This document shows, one piece after another, positions 1-7,755 of a stretch of 64,000 nucleotides of DNA. The DNA lies in the NCBI RefSeq assembly GCF_002263515.1, contig NZ_CP022752.1:4464001-4528000 (forward strand), written 5' to 3'. How positions within the stretch are numbered: the first letter of the stretch is position 1; each line of letters starts with the position of its first letter. Made by a program: the position numbers and the translations under genes. The stretch is from Actinopolyspora erythraea (GTDB lineage Bacteria > Actinomycetota > Actinomycetes > Mycobacteriales > Pseudonocardiaceae). Under the pieces are notes generated by a model, which saw only the letters and a list, made by a program, of their open reading frames with translations, was not told where the DNA came from and made no database searches.

Positions 1-441
1 GGTCCGCTGACCATGACCAACATGGACACCTGGGACGGCTACACCGCCTCGCGCCGCCGAATCACCGAGGGCTGGTTGAACGCGGGAGTGCGCAACCCGG
101 TGGTGCTGACCGGCGACATCCACGAGCACTACGCGGCCGACCTCAAACGCGACTACGCCGATCCGGACTCCCCCGTGGTCGGCACGGAACTCGTCACCAC
201 CTCCGTCACCTCGGGAGGCGACGCCGAGGAAGGGGAGTTCACCGGTGACCCCGACAACCCGCACATCCGGTTCCACAGTGGGATGCGCGGTTACCTGCGC
301 ACCAGGATCGACGCCGAACGGCTGCGGGCGGACTTCCGCGTGCTGCCCTACGTCTCGCGACGTGGCGCCGAGGCGTCGACCAAGGCCGCCTTCGAGGTCG
401 ACGACGGGGTGGCCGGGCTGCGGGAGGCCACGCCGAGCTGA
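1..441 (+). CDS. PhoD-type alkaline phosphatase, C-terminal part (cut by window start)
   Basis: The reading frame is already open at base 1 and ends at a TGA at 439-441. The visible ~146 residues match the end of the complete PhoD-family protein encoded just downstream: both carry a TWDGY/AWDGY stretch, a V.TGD.H metal-site motif, an ITTSVTSGGD-like segment and a final RGYLRTR...LPYV region. PhoD proteins are secreted metallophosphodiesterases that release phosphate from organic phosphates. The two genes are tandem paralogues on the same strand, about 785 bp apart. The start, signal peptide and first metal ligands lie outside the window. Confidence 0.85.
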   Translation, partial: GPLTMTNMDTWDGYTASRRRITEGWLNAGVRNPVVLTGDIHEHYAADLKRDYADPDSPVVGTELVTTSVTSGGDAEEGEFTGDPDNPHIRFHSGMRGYLRTRIDAERLRADFRVLPYVSRRGAEASTKAAFEVDDGVAGLREATPS

Positions 442-1226
442 ACCGGACGCCGTCGCTCGGCCGCACCGGTCCGATGGAACCCGGTCCTCGGTTCCCGGCG
501 CGGCGGGCGGACCGGCCTCGATGGCGTGACGGTGTCCCAACCAGTGGAAATCGCCCGGTAGAGCAAGCAACCGAAGTACCGCCGGGGCGTCAGCCGGATG
601 TCGCTCGATCGTCTGTACACATCGTAGGCATCCCATCACCCGTCCGGCGGTAACACGGTACGAAGTGGATCGCGGTCAACCAGATCGACATGAGAGAGAG
701 GCCATCGAAGAGGTGGGTGCGTACACCGTGATCGACTGTGTGCTCTAGGTTGCCGGGTATGCCAGCACCGAGCAGGCCGACGAACCAGCCCTGGAAACGT
801 CGCCCCCGCCCGTCCCGGCCCCCGGGCCCACTCGGCCCGCCACGACGCCCCACCAACCGACGAGCCTGAAGCGGTTCCCCGGCAGTCCCGCGCACGGGAC
901 GGAAACGCCGACGATCCGATCCCCCGAGAACTCGGGCAACAGTTCCCCGAAAAAGCTTCCTCGAAAGATTTCCACGCTCCACAGCGGATTCCGGAGCCGG
1001 GCTCCCGCACCCGGCTCCCGACCGCCCGCGGTTTCCGGTCCAACCAGCGACGGGGCGTAGCGCTCCCGCTCGACGGAAATTGCGGTGAGGTGCGAAAAAA
1101 CCGGAAAGTAGGGATCTCGTAGCCGAGAGTTCACCCGATCCCAACCGCGCACGGGTGGCTCGAACAACGATCACGGACGAAGGTGGTACCCCGGATAGTC
1201 CTCGAACAACCGTCTGGAGGAGCGGG
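442..1226. other. gap between the two PhoD genes, no gene seen
   Basis: No frame here shows a protein with recognisable motifs or a good ribosome site. The long minus-strand ORFs crossing it read as arginine/proline-rich shadow. The last ~15 bases hold the ribosome site of the next gene. Confidence 0.5.
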
Positions 1227-2819
1227 ATGTCCGACTCCACTACGTCCGACCCGAACAACTCGGTCGGCCGCCGCTCGGTACTGCTGGGCGGTGCGGCCGC
1301 GGTCGGAGGGGCCGCGCTGGCCGGCACGGTCGCCGGAGCCGCTTACGCCGACGGCCGCGGGCTGCCCGGGGCCGGTATCGGCAGGCTGCGGGAACCGTTC
1401 AGCCTCGGGGTGGCCTCCGGTGATCCGCTGCCGACCGGCGTCGTGCTGTGGACCCGGCTGGCACCGGAGCCGACCGCCTCGGACGGCAGGGGCGGCATGC
1501 CGAACCGGCCCTACCCGGTTCAGTGGGAGGTCTCCGAGGACGAGCGGTTCGCCCGACCGGTACAGCGCGGCTGGGCGTGGGCCAGGCCGGAGGAGGCGCA
1601 CAGCGTCCACGTGGAGGTGGACGGGCTGCGCCCCGGTGCCGAGTACTTCTACCGCTTCCGGGTGGGCAACGACGTCTCGCCGACCGGGCGCACCCGCACC
1701 GCGCCTCCGCCCGGGCACCTCGGCGACCTGACGCTGTGCTTCGCCTCCTGCTCGCACTTCGGTGACGGCTACTTCACCGCCTACCGCAGGATGGCCGAGG
1801 ACGAGCCGGGCCTGATCCTGCACCTGGGCGACTACCAGTACGAGTACCCTGCCTCGGACGGCGACGTGCGGAAGGTGCTCGGCCCGGAAACCCGGACGCT
1901 GGCCAACTACCGGCAACGGCACGCGCAGTACAAGACCGACGAGGACCTGCAACTGGCCCACTCGATGGCGCCCTGGCTGGTGGTCTGGGACGACCACGAG
2001 ACCGAGAACAACTGGGCCGACGAGGTGCCGGAGCAGCCCGACCCGGACTTCCTCGACCGACGCGCGGCGGCGTTCCAGGCCTACTACGAGAACATGCCAC
2101 TGCGGCGGAGCTCCCGGCCGAGGGGGATCGACATGCGGCTCTACCGCCGTATCCGGTGGGGCGGGCTCGCCAACTTCCACATGCTCGACACCCGGCAGTA
2201 CCGCGACGACCAGGCCTGCGGCGACGGATACGGCGTGGCCTGCTCGGACCGCTTCGACCCGAACCGGACCATCACCGGTGAGCGGCAGGAGCGCTGGATC
2301 CTCGACGGTTTCCGGAACACCAGGGCGCGCTGGGACGTGCTGGGGCAGCAGGTGTTCTTCTCCAAGCTGGACCTCGACTCCGGGCCCGGCGAGGGGTACA
2401 ACATGGACGCCTGGGACGGCTACGTCGCCAACCGCGACCGGATCGCGCACGGAATGGCCAACAGCAACGTGCGCAACGGTGTGGTGTTCACCGGCGACGT
2501 GCACCGGCACTGGGCCGCCGAGATCCGGGACTCGCACGACCACCCGGACTCGCCTCCCGCCGGGACCGAGTTCATCACCACGTCGATCACCAGCGGCGGC
2601 GACGGCAGCGAGGACACCCAGCGGGGCGTACTGGACGACAACCCGCACGTGAAGTTCTACAAGGACCGGCGCGGCTACGTCCGCACCAGGTTCAGCGCGG
2701 ACGAGCTGCGTGTCGACTACCGCACGCTGGACTACGTCACCGAACGGGGCGCCCCGGCGCGGACCGAGGCCACCTTCGTGGTCAACGACGGGGAGCCGAA
2801 GCTGCACCGGCGGAGGTGA
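1227..2819 (+). CDS. phoD: PhoD-type alkaline phosphatase, Tat-exported
   Basis: 530-residue metallophosphodiesterase. The ATG at 1227 is chosen over an upstream in-frame start because GGAGGAG (1216-1222) precedes it and because it gives a proper Tat signal: GRRSVLLGG followed by an alanine/glycine-rich hydrophobic stretch around residues 10-40. A PhoD N-terminal domain follows (PFSLGVASGDP). Catalytic-domain metal sites are visible as FASCSH, HLGDYQYEY, WDDHETENNW and FTGDVHRHW. Exported PhoD enzymes use Ca/Fe centres and cleave phosphomono- and diesters to scavenge phosphate. A tandem partial paralogue lies upstream. No PHO box was identified by eye. Confidence 0.93.
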   Translation: MSDSTTSDPNNSVGRRSVLLGGAAAVGGAALAGTVAGAAYADGRGLPGAGIGRLREPFSLGVASGDPLPTGVVLWTRLAPEPTASDGRGGMPNRPYPVQWEVSEDERFARPVQRGWAWARPEEAHSVHVEVDGLRPGAEYFYRFRVGNDVSPTGRTRTAPPPGHLGDLTLCFASCSHFGDGYFTAYRRMAEDEPGLILHLGDYQYEYPASDGDVRKVLGPETRTLANYRQRHAQYKTDEDLQLAHSMAPWLVVWDDHETENNWADEVPEQPDPDFLDRRAAAFQAYYENMPLRRSSRPRGIDMRLYRRIRWGGLANFHMLDTRQYRDDQACGDGYGVACSDRFDPNRTITGERQERWILDGFRNTRARWDVLGQQVFFSKLDLDSGPGEGYNMDAWDGYVANRDRIAHGMANSNVRNGVVFTGDVHRHWAAEIRDSHDHPDSPPAGTEFITTSITSGGDGSEDTQRGVLDDNPHVKFYKDRRGYVRTRFSADELRVDYRTLDYVTERGAPARTEATFVVNDGEPKLHRRR

Positions 2820-2970
2820 GCCCGCTGCCGCGACCGCTCGACCAGCGGCCGGAGCCGAAGAGCCCGCACCGCTGACGAGGGTGGGCGGGGGCGCCTCCGC
2901 CACGGGAGCCGCGCCCCGCCCGCCCCTGTCCAGCGCTTCCTGGCCCGCAGCGGCGCCGCGGAGCCCGCCG

Positions 2971-3741
2971 TCACGGCCCGCTTCCCTCCGAGTCGCCCTC
3001 GGAGCGCCCCGTTCCGGCCTCCCGCCGTTCGCCATCGCATCCCGCGCAGGAGCGGCACCCGTCGTCCTTGCCGTCGTCGTGGCAGCGCTCGCACTTGCAC
3101 TTCCCGTTCCCGATGTTGCTGAGGATGTTCGCCAGCGCGTCCAGTATCCGGGCCAGGATGGAGCCGAGCCGACAACCACCGATGGACATCAGAGCTTGGG
3201 TGACGGTCCCGAGCAGGGCTTCGAGGATGTTGTTCATCCCCTTTATCGGAGGTTCGGTACGTCCACCGGTCGTGGCCGTCGGCTTGCCGCCCGTGGTCGT
3301 GGTGGTCTTGCCGTCACAGTCCCTCGGCGGTTTGGCCTCCGTGTTGCAGCTGGCGAGGTCGGCTATGGGATATCTCGGACGCTGCCCCGGATCGCCGCTC
3401 GGCTCCCGGTTGTCCTGGACAGTGTCGCCCTTCGGTCCCGTGACGAGTTCCGACTCCCCGTTGCCGGGGTCCACCCGGTACAACCTTCCGTCGGAACAAC
3501 CGAGGTACACCCGTCCCCGGTGGTAGGCCATGCCGTAGCAGTCGTCTCCCCTGCTCCCCGCCGGGTCCCGCACCGTGACGAGACGGGTGTTGCGGTCAGT
3601 CTCCGGGTCGAGGCGGTAGAGGTACAGCTTTCCCCCGTGGACGACACCGTAGTGCGCCTTTCCCCCTTCCCCGACGTAGAGATCGGGAACGATCTCTCCT
3701 CCGTCGATGACCGGGTCTTCCGGAAGGGGACGTGCGGACGG
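2971..3741 (-). pseudogene. 3' part of an interrupted propeller-repeat protein with Cys-rich tail
   Basis: Frame open on the minus strand from the mobile-element end at 3741 to a stop at 2971 (256 codons). It contains two similar blade-like units, HGGKLYLYRLDPET and HRGRVYLGCSDGRLYRVDPG, then a Thr/Gly-rich linker, a hydrophobic helical segment (~ILEALLGTVTQALMSIGG) and a cysteine-rich tail (CKCERCHDDG, CRSCAGC). A GTG at 3573 could start a shorter protein, but the first repeat unit lies upstream of it, so the original gene was longer. Joining base 3741 to 5172 restores a continuous frame with the 44-codon piece on the other side of the element. Function unknown; the Cys pairs could bind metal. 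Confidence 0.55.
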
Positions 3742-3771
3742 TTGACGTGCTCCTCGCCGTGAGCGGCGGGG
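3742..3771 (-). other. right-end hairpin of the IS605-type element
   Basis: On the minus strand an 8-bp stem (CCCCGCCG / CGGCGAGG, one mismatch) with loop CTCA is followed by GAGCACGTCAA. IS605-family right ends have a subterminal hairpin before the TCAA-type cleavage site. In active elements the tnpB-associated guide RNA ends here and its guide is copied from the flank, which would be the ~16 bases at 3726-3741. Confidence 0.65.
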
Positions 3772-3783
3772 ATTCCGACGCGG

Positions 3784-4653
3784 CTATGCCGGGTGCGGAG
3801 CGGCGTCCCCTTGCGGGGTTCCGCTGCTTCCTGCTTCCGCAGCAACCGCCCCGGTGTGGGGTCTTACGTCGCCTCCACAGGCGTTTAGCCTCTCCGCTCG
3901 TCCGGCGGCGAGGATGTTTCGTGCTGCGTTGATGTCGCGGTCGTGCACCGCTCCACACGGGCAGGACCAGGTGCGCACGCCCAACGACTCGGGGCCGTCG
4001 ATGCGTCCGCAGTCGGAGCACGTTTGCGACGTGGGCCACCACCGGTCGATGACCACCAGCTCCCGGCCGTACCGGGCGCACTTCTCACCCAACAGGCGCC
4101 GGAACTGGCCCCACCCCGCATCGTGCACGGACTTCGCCAGCCACGTCCGGGCCAGGCCGGACACCGCCAGGTCCTCCACGGCGATCGTTTGGTTCTCGCG
4201 AACGAGCCTGGTGGTGGCTTTGTGCAGCCAATCCTGCCGGGTGTCGGACACCTTCGCGTGCTGCCGGGCCAGACGACGCCGGGCTTTGGTGCGGTTGTTC
4301 GAGCCCCGCTGTGTGCGGGACACCGCGCGCTGCGCCCACTTGAGCTTCCGCTCCGCGCGGCGCAGAAAGCGCGGATTGTTGATAACCCGGCCGTGCTGGT
4401 CCACAGCGAACGCCGACAACCCCAGATCCAGGCCGAGTTCTACGTCCTGGCCGCGTTCGTCGGTGTGCTTGGCGTCGGTGATCAGCCACTTCTGAAGCAC
4501 GGTGCCACTGGGGAACTTCTCCCCCGCCGCGTGGGCGTCCTGCCGGGCACGCACGGCGTCGTTGTACACGACACGGGCGTTGCCGAACGCCTGCGCCATC
4601 GCCTGACGCTGGGACTCGTCCGGGTAGAGCCGGTAACGGTACCGCAGTTGCAC
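3784..4653 (-). CDS. tnpB: TnpB RNA-guided nuclease homologue, internally deleted
   Basis: 289 residues, starting with GTG at 4653 after a strong AGGGAGGTG site (4661-4669); family members are usually about 380-400 residues. The N-terminus (QLRYRYRLYPDESQ) and the C-terminal nuclease are normal: RuvC-I GLDLGLSAF, RuvC-II AVEDLAV, a zinc finger with CSDCG and CPCG, and RuvC-III HDRDINAARNI. The frame jumps from ITDAKHTDERGQD straight to VELGLDLGL, so roughly 100 residues of the wedge/recognition region are missing without a frame change. Catalytic residues survive, but the RNA- and DNA-recognition part is damaged, so RNA-guided cleavage is doubtful. Confidence 0.85.
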   Translation of the reverse strand: MQLRYRYRLYPDESQRQAMAQAFGNARVVYNDAVRARQDAHAAGEKFPSGTVLQKWLITDAKHTDERGQDVELGLDLGLSAFAVDQHGRVINNPRFLRRAERKLKWAQRAVSRTQRGSNNRTKARRRLARQHAKVSDTRQDWLHKATTRLVRENQTIAVEDLAVSGLARTWLAKSVHDAGWGQFRRLLGEKCARYGRELVVIDRWWPTSQTCSDCGRIDGPESLGVRTWSCPCGAVHDRDINAARNILAAGRAERLNACGGDVRPHTGAVAAEAGSSGTPQGDAAPHPA

Positions 4654-4672
4654 GACTGACCACCTCCCTTCG

Positions 4673-5263
4673 TTGATCACTGAACCATGTTGGTCTACGG
4701 CAAACACCGAGGACTATCGCACTGGCAGGCACTGTGTTTTTGGAATGCACGTCCCCTTGGTCTTCGTGACGAAGTACCGCAGGAACGTGCCCACCGGCCA
4801 ACACCACGACTTCCTACGTGAGGTGTTCGCGAAGGTCTGCGCCGACTTCGGCGCGAGCCTGACCGAGTGCAACGGCGAAGACGACCACGTGCACCTGCTC
4901 GTGAAGTATCCGCCACAGATAGCCGTATCGAAGCTGGTGAACAGCCTCAAGGGCGTGGCCTCCCGGCACCTCAAACAGCGCTTCCGAATACGGACCTACC
5001 GAGGGCACCTGTGGTCACCATCGTACTTCGCCGCTTCGTGCGGCGGGGCACCACTGTCGATCATTCGACAGTACGTGAAGAACCAGCGCCACCCTGCACA
5101 GCGTACCCAACGAAAAACACTCCTAATCGGCTCACTCCGGCCTGAAGACCGGAGCTTGCACCGATTCCCGGGTCAACGTGGACAACGTGGTGGTCCGGAA
5201 CTGGAACCGGCTCTCCCACTGTCCGGCGTGACCTCTCGGCACCGGCGGTGTTCGCGGCTGTGA
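4673..5263 (+). CDS. tnpA: IS200-type transposase TnpA (Y1 HUH), abnormal ends
   Basis: A Y1 transposase domain runs from about YRTGRHCVF to IIRQYVKNQ. The HUH motif is DDHVHLLV and the catalytic tyrosine is in IRQYVKNQ. Relatives normally start just before DYRTGRHCVF and stop shortly after the tyrosine helix, at ~135-150 residues. Here the only good start is the ATG at 4673, which adds a leader (MITEPCWSTANTE), and the frame has no stop inside the element, running through the left end to 5263. The usual MHVHLVF motif reads MHVPLVF. The catalytic core looks intact but the ends look damaged. Confidence 0.8.
   Translation: MITEPCWSTANTEDYRTGRHCVFGMHVPLVFVTKYRRNVPTGQHHDFLREVFAKVCADFGASLTECNGEDDHVHLLVKYPPQIAVSKLVNSLKGVASRHLKQRFRIRTYRGHLWSPSYFAASCGGAPLSIIRQYVKNQRHPAQRTQRKTLLIGSLRPEDRSLHRFPGQRGQRGGPELEPALPLSGVTSRHRRCSRL
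5135..5154 (-). other. left-end hairpin of the IS605-type element
   Basis: Stem CTCCGG / CCGGAG with loop CCTGAAGA, lying 17 bp inside the presumed left end at 5171. A subterminal hairpin recognised by TnpA is expected at this position. Confidence 0.6.
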
Positions 5264-5303
5264 GAAGCGCATCCGGGGCCGGATGGCTCCGTCGGGTGGC
5301 CAC
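5172..5303 (-). pseudogene. putative 5' part of the interrupted propeller-repeat protein
   Basis: A 44-codon minus-strand frame starts with GTG at 5303, 27 bp after the tsaD stop, and runs to the left end of the mobile element. It ends ...HHVVHVD and, once the element is removed, continues in frame into PSARPLPEDPVIDGG on the other side. The frame match has a one-in-three chance of being accidental, there is no strong ribosome site and the piece has no recognisable domain, so this is an inference. Confidence 0.35.
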
Positions 5304-5329
5304 GGACCACGACCACCCAACCGAATCCC

Positions 5330-6397
5330 TCAGCGCAGCACCACGGTGTCCACCGGCATCCCGGGGTTGGCCGACAGCCCCAGCGGGGAGGGCTCGGTTC
5401 CGTTGGCCAGCGCGTGCGCGCCCACGGCGGCGATCATCGCGCCGTTGTCGGTGCACAGCCGGGGGCGTGGCACCCGCAGGGTGATACCCGCCTCGGCGCA
5501 GCGCTCCCTCGCCAACCCGGACAGCCGCGAGTTCGCCGCCACCCCGCCGGAGAGCACCATCGTGTCCATCCCCAGCTCCACGGCGGCTCGCACGGCCTTC
5601 TCGGTGAGGACGTCGGCCACCGCCTCCTGGAACGAGGCGGCGATGTCGGCGATCGGCAGCTGTTTGCCCGCCTGGCGAGCCTGCTCCACCCAACGGGCGA
5701 CGGCGGTTTTCAGCCCGGAGAACGAGAAGTCGAACTTCGCGTCCCGGGGGCCGGTCAGTCCGCGCGGGAAGGCGATGGCGTTGGGGTCGCCCTCGCGAGC
5801 CATCCTGTCGATCGGCGGCCCGCCAGGGTACGGCAGCTCCAGGATGCGCGCCACCTTGTCGTAGGCCTCGCCCGCCGCGTCGTCGATGGTGGAACCGATC
5901 TCGGTCACCTCGTCGGCGATGCCGGCCACCGAAAGCAGCTGGGTGTGCCCGCCCGAAACGAGCATGGCCAGGCAGCGTGGCGGCAGCGGGCCGTGCTCCA
6001 GAGTGTCGACCGCGACGTGACCGAGCAGATGATTCACGCCGTAGAGCGGCACTCCCAGCGCGGCGGCGTAGGCCTTCGCCGCCGACACCCCCACCATCAG
6101 CGCACCGGCCAGCCCCGGTCCGGCGGTCACCGCGATAGCATCCACTTCGGACAGTTTGGTGCCCGCCTCGTCCAGCGCCCGCCGCACCGTGGGCTCCATC
6201 GCCTCCAGGTGAGCCCTGCTGGCGATCTCGGGCACCACTCCACCGAACCGCGCGTGCTGCTCCACGCTGCTGGCCACGGCGTCGGCCAGCAGCCGTACCG
6301 ACCCGTCCGGGGCGAGCCGGACCAGTCCGACCCCGGTCTCGTCACACGAGGTCTCGATACCGAGCACGAGCCGGCCGGGGCCACCATCCGTACTCAT
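5330..6397 (-). CDS. tsaD: tRNA N6-adenosine threonylcarbamoyltransferase TsaD
   Basis: 355-residue Kae1/TsaD ATPase that transfers the threonylcarbamoyl group onto A37 of ANN-decoding tRNAs, working with TsaB and TsaE. The start is the ATG at 6397, which overlaps the rimI stop (ATGA) and is followed by [15 protein letters not shown]; a longer in-frame ATG at 6439 lies inside rimI. Metal ligands are in [10 protein letters not shown], and the nucleotide loop is [10 protein letters not shown] second signature is SFSGLKTAV. Last gene of tsaB-rimI-tsaD. In M. tuberculosis groES-groEL follow; here an interrupted ORF and an IS element follow instead. Confidence 0.96.
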   Translation of the reverse strand: MSTDGGPGRLVLGIETSCDETGVGLVRLAPDGSVRLLADAVASSVEQHARFGGVVPEIASRAHLEAMEPTVRRALDEAGTKLSEVDAIAVTAGPGLAGALMVGVSAAKAYAAALGVPLYGVNHLLGHVAVDTLEHGPLPPRCLAMLVSGGHTQLLSVAGIADEVTEIGSTIDDAAGEAYDKVARILELPYPGGPPIDRMAREGDPNAIAFPRGLTGPRDAKFDFSFSGLKTAVARWVEQARQAGKQLPIADIAASFQEAVADVLTEKAVRAAVELGMDTMVLSGGVAANSRLSGLARERCAEAGITLRVPRPRLCTDNGAMIAAVGAHALANGTEPSPLGLSANPGMPVDTVVLR

Positions 6398-6930
6398 ACC
6401 GCTCCACCTTCCTGCTCGGCCGAACGCGCCGGTCGCCACATGGTGTAGGCGTCGGCACCGGACGGCCGGTAGTAGCGCTCGCGCTTGCCGACCACCTCGA
6501 AGTCGTGCTCCCGGTAAAGCGCGATCGCGGAATCGTTGTCGGTACGCACTTCCAGGAACACCTGCGCCTGCTGCTCGTCGGCACGGGCCAACAGCTTGCG
6601 CAACAGTGTCCTGCCCACCCCGTTGCGCTGGTAATCCGGGTCCACCGCGATGGTGTGCACCTCAGCCTCGGCGTGTGGCGAACGGGCCACGAGGGCCAAC
6701 CCGGCGTACCCGATCAGCCGATCCGCGGCGTCGTAGGCACCCACGTAGTAATCCCCGCCGTCCAGCGCGGCCGCGAACGCGCGCTCCGGCCACGGGTCGT
6801 CGTCGGGGAACAGCAGCCGCTCCAGCTCGGCACACCGGGGGAGATCGCGCCTGCGGAGTTTCGCGACGAAGGGCTCGGTCGGCCCCGCCGTCGTACCGCC
6901 CCGGGCGTCGGGGTCCTGGTTCCGGGTCAC
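6394..6930 (-). CDS. rimI: ribosomal protein S18-alanine N-acetyltransferase RimI
   Basis: 178-residue GNAT acetyltransferase. The acetyl-CoA loop is [14 protein letters not shown], and [19 protein letters not shown] is the following conserved block. RimI acetylates the N-terminus of S18 in E. coli; actinobacterial homologues in this operon position are annotated the same way. GTG start at 6930 overlapping the tsaB stop (GTGA), and its own stop overlaps tsaD, so all three genes are translationally coupled. A ~25-residue polar leader precedes the GNAT fold. Confidence 0.92.
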   Translation of the reverse strand: MTRNQDPDARGGTTAGPTEPFVAKLRRRDLPRCAELERLLFPDDDPWPERAFAAALDGGDYYVGAYDAADRLIGYAGLALVARSPHAEAEVHTIAVDPDYQRNGVGRTLLRKLLARADEQQAQVFLEVRTDNDSAIALYREHDFEVVGKRERYYRPSGADAYTMWRPARSAEQEGGAV

Positions 6931-7631
6931 GTCCTCCCCCGCTCGGCCGTCACCGTCTTCGGTGGTCCCGGCGTGGCGGCATCCGGCCTGCGCAGGTACA
7001 TCGGCACCAGCGGCGCGGGGTCGGCCTCGGAACGCACCTCGTCGCCCGCCACCGCCACGATGCCCTCCGGGGTGGGATAGGCGGGTTCGACGGCCCGGAG
7101 CCCCAGGTCGGCGGCGTGCCGGGAGGCCAGCTCACCGGCGGCCACCTCGAGACGCATCCCCTCCAGCCGTGCGGGAAGCTCCTCGGGCCGGTCCACGGCC
7201 GGGGCGGTCAGCCGTTCACGCGCGCCGTGGGTCTTCCTGCTCCCGTAGACGGCCCAGTAGACCTCACTGCGGCGGGCGTCGGTCAGCACCAGCAGCGGCG
7301 AGTCACCATCGGTCCGTGCCGCTATGGCATCCAGACTGCTGACGGGGTAAACCCTGGTCCCGGAGGCGTGGCCGAGCGCGGCGGCCGTGACCATGCCGAC
7401 CCGCAGTCCGGTGAACGGCCCCGGACCCGCGCCGACGACGATCGCGTCCACCTCACCCAGCTGGTGACCGCCTTCCGCGAGGACGTCGAGCAACTGCGGG
7501 GTGAGCAGTTCACCGTGGGCGCGCGGATTCACCGTCACGCGCTCGGCCAGGGAATGCGGCCGGGAATCCGCGAGCTCGACCAGCCCCGCGGTTACCGCGG
7601 GAGTCGAGGTATCCAACGCGATGACGAGCAC
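6927..7631 (-). CDS. tsaB: TsaB, partner of TsaD in t6A synthesis
   Basis: 234 residues with the degenerate ASKHA fold of TsaB: LVIALDTSTPAVTAGL at the N-terminus and GAGPGPFTGLRVGM as the signature. It lacks the metal-binding histidines of TsaD, as TsaB should. It scaffolds TsaD and TsaE in the threonylcarbamoyl-transfer complex. GTG start at 7631. In M. tuberculosis the gene directly upstream is tsaE; here tsaE is 36.8 kb away at 44433 on the same strand, with beta-galactosidase and the purine genes in between. Confidence 0.93.
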   Translation of the reverse strand: MLVIALDTSTPAVTAGLVELADSRPHSLAERVTVNPRAHGELLTPQLLDVLAEGGHQLGEVDAIVVGAGPGPFTGLRVGMVTAAALGHASGTRVYPVSSLDAIAARTDGDSPLLVLTDARRSEVYWAVYGSRKTHGARERLTAPAVDRPEELPARLEGMRLEVAAGELASRHAADLGLRAVEPAYPTPEGIVAVAGDEVRSEADPAPLVPMYLRRPDAATPGPPKTVTAERGRT

Positions 7632-7709
7632 AGTTCCTCAGAATACTTCAGCCCCAGGTCATCGCCCTCATCGGGGCGGGGGCCGACGTGCTCCCCCCGA
7701 ACGCGCGGC

Positions 7710-7745
7710 GGGGCCGCCGGGCCGGTGCTCCGGTCCGGCGGCCCC
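7710..7745 (-). terminator. hairpin after the beta-galactosidase gene
   Basis: Perfect 11-bp GC stem (7710-7720 with 7735-7745) just beyond the lacZ stop at 7756. It separates the galactosidase from tsaB. No long T tract. Confidence 0.6.
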
Positions 7746-7755
7746 TGGTCATCAC

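Larger units (their letters stand above)
3742..5171 (-). mobile_element. IS200/IS605-type insertion element
   Basis: About 1,430 bp with divergent tnpB (minus) and tnpA (plus). The right end reads, on the minus strand, as a GC hairpin (3752-3771) followed by GTCAA ending at 3742, the layout typical of IS605-family right ends. The left end has a hairpin at 5135-5154 and abuts TTGAC in the flank (5173-5177), a plausible insertion target. There are no terminal inverted repeats and no target duplication, as expected for single-strand HUH transposition. The left boundary is ambiguous by up to 3 bp because CCG occurs on both sides of the joint. It interrupts a host ORF. Confidence 0.75.

Noticed and set aside
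590..3179. Very long minus-strand ORFs opposite the PhoD gene (up to 682 codons)
   Set aside because: They mirror PhoD in the antisense frame, are rich in Arg/Pro/Val runs, have no ribosome site and no domain motifs: normal shadows in high-GC DNA.
3068..3762. Plus-strand ORFs opposite the propeller-like remnant
   Set aside because: The minus strand shows repeated structured units and the plus strand does not.
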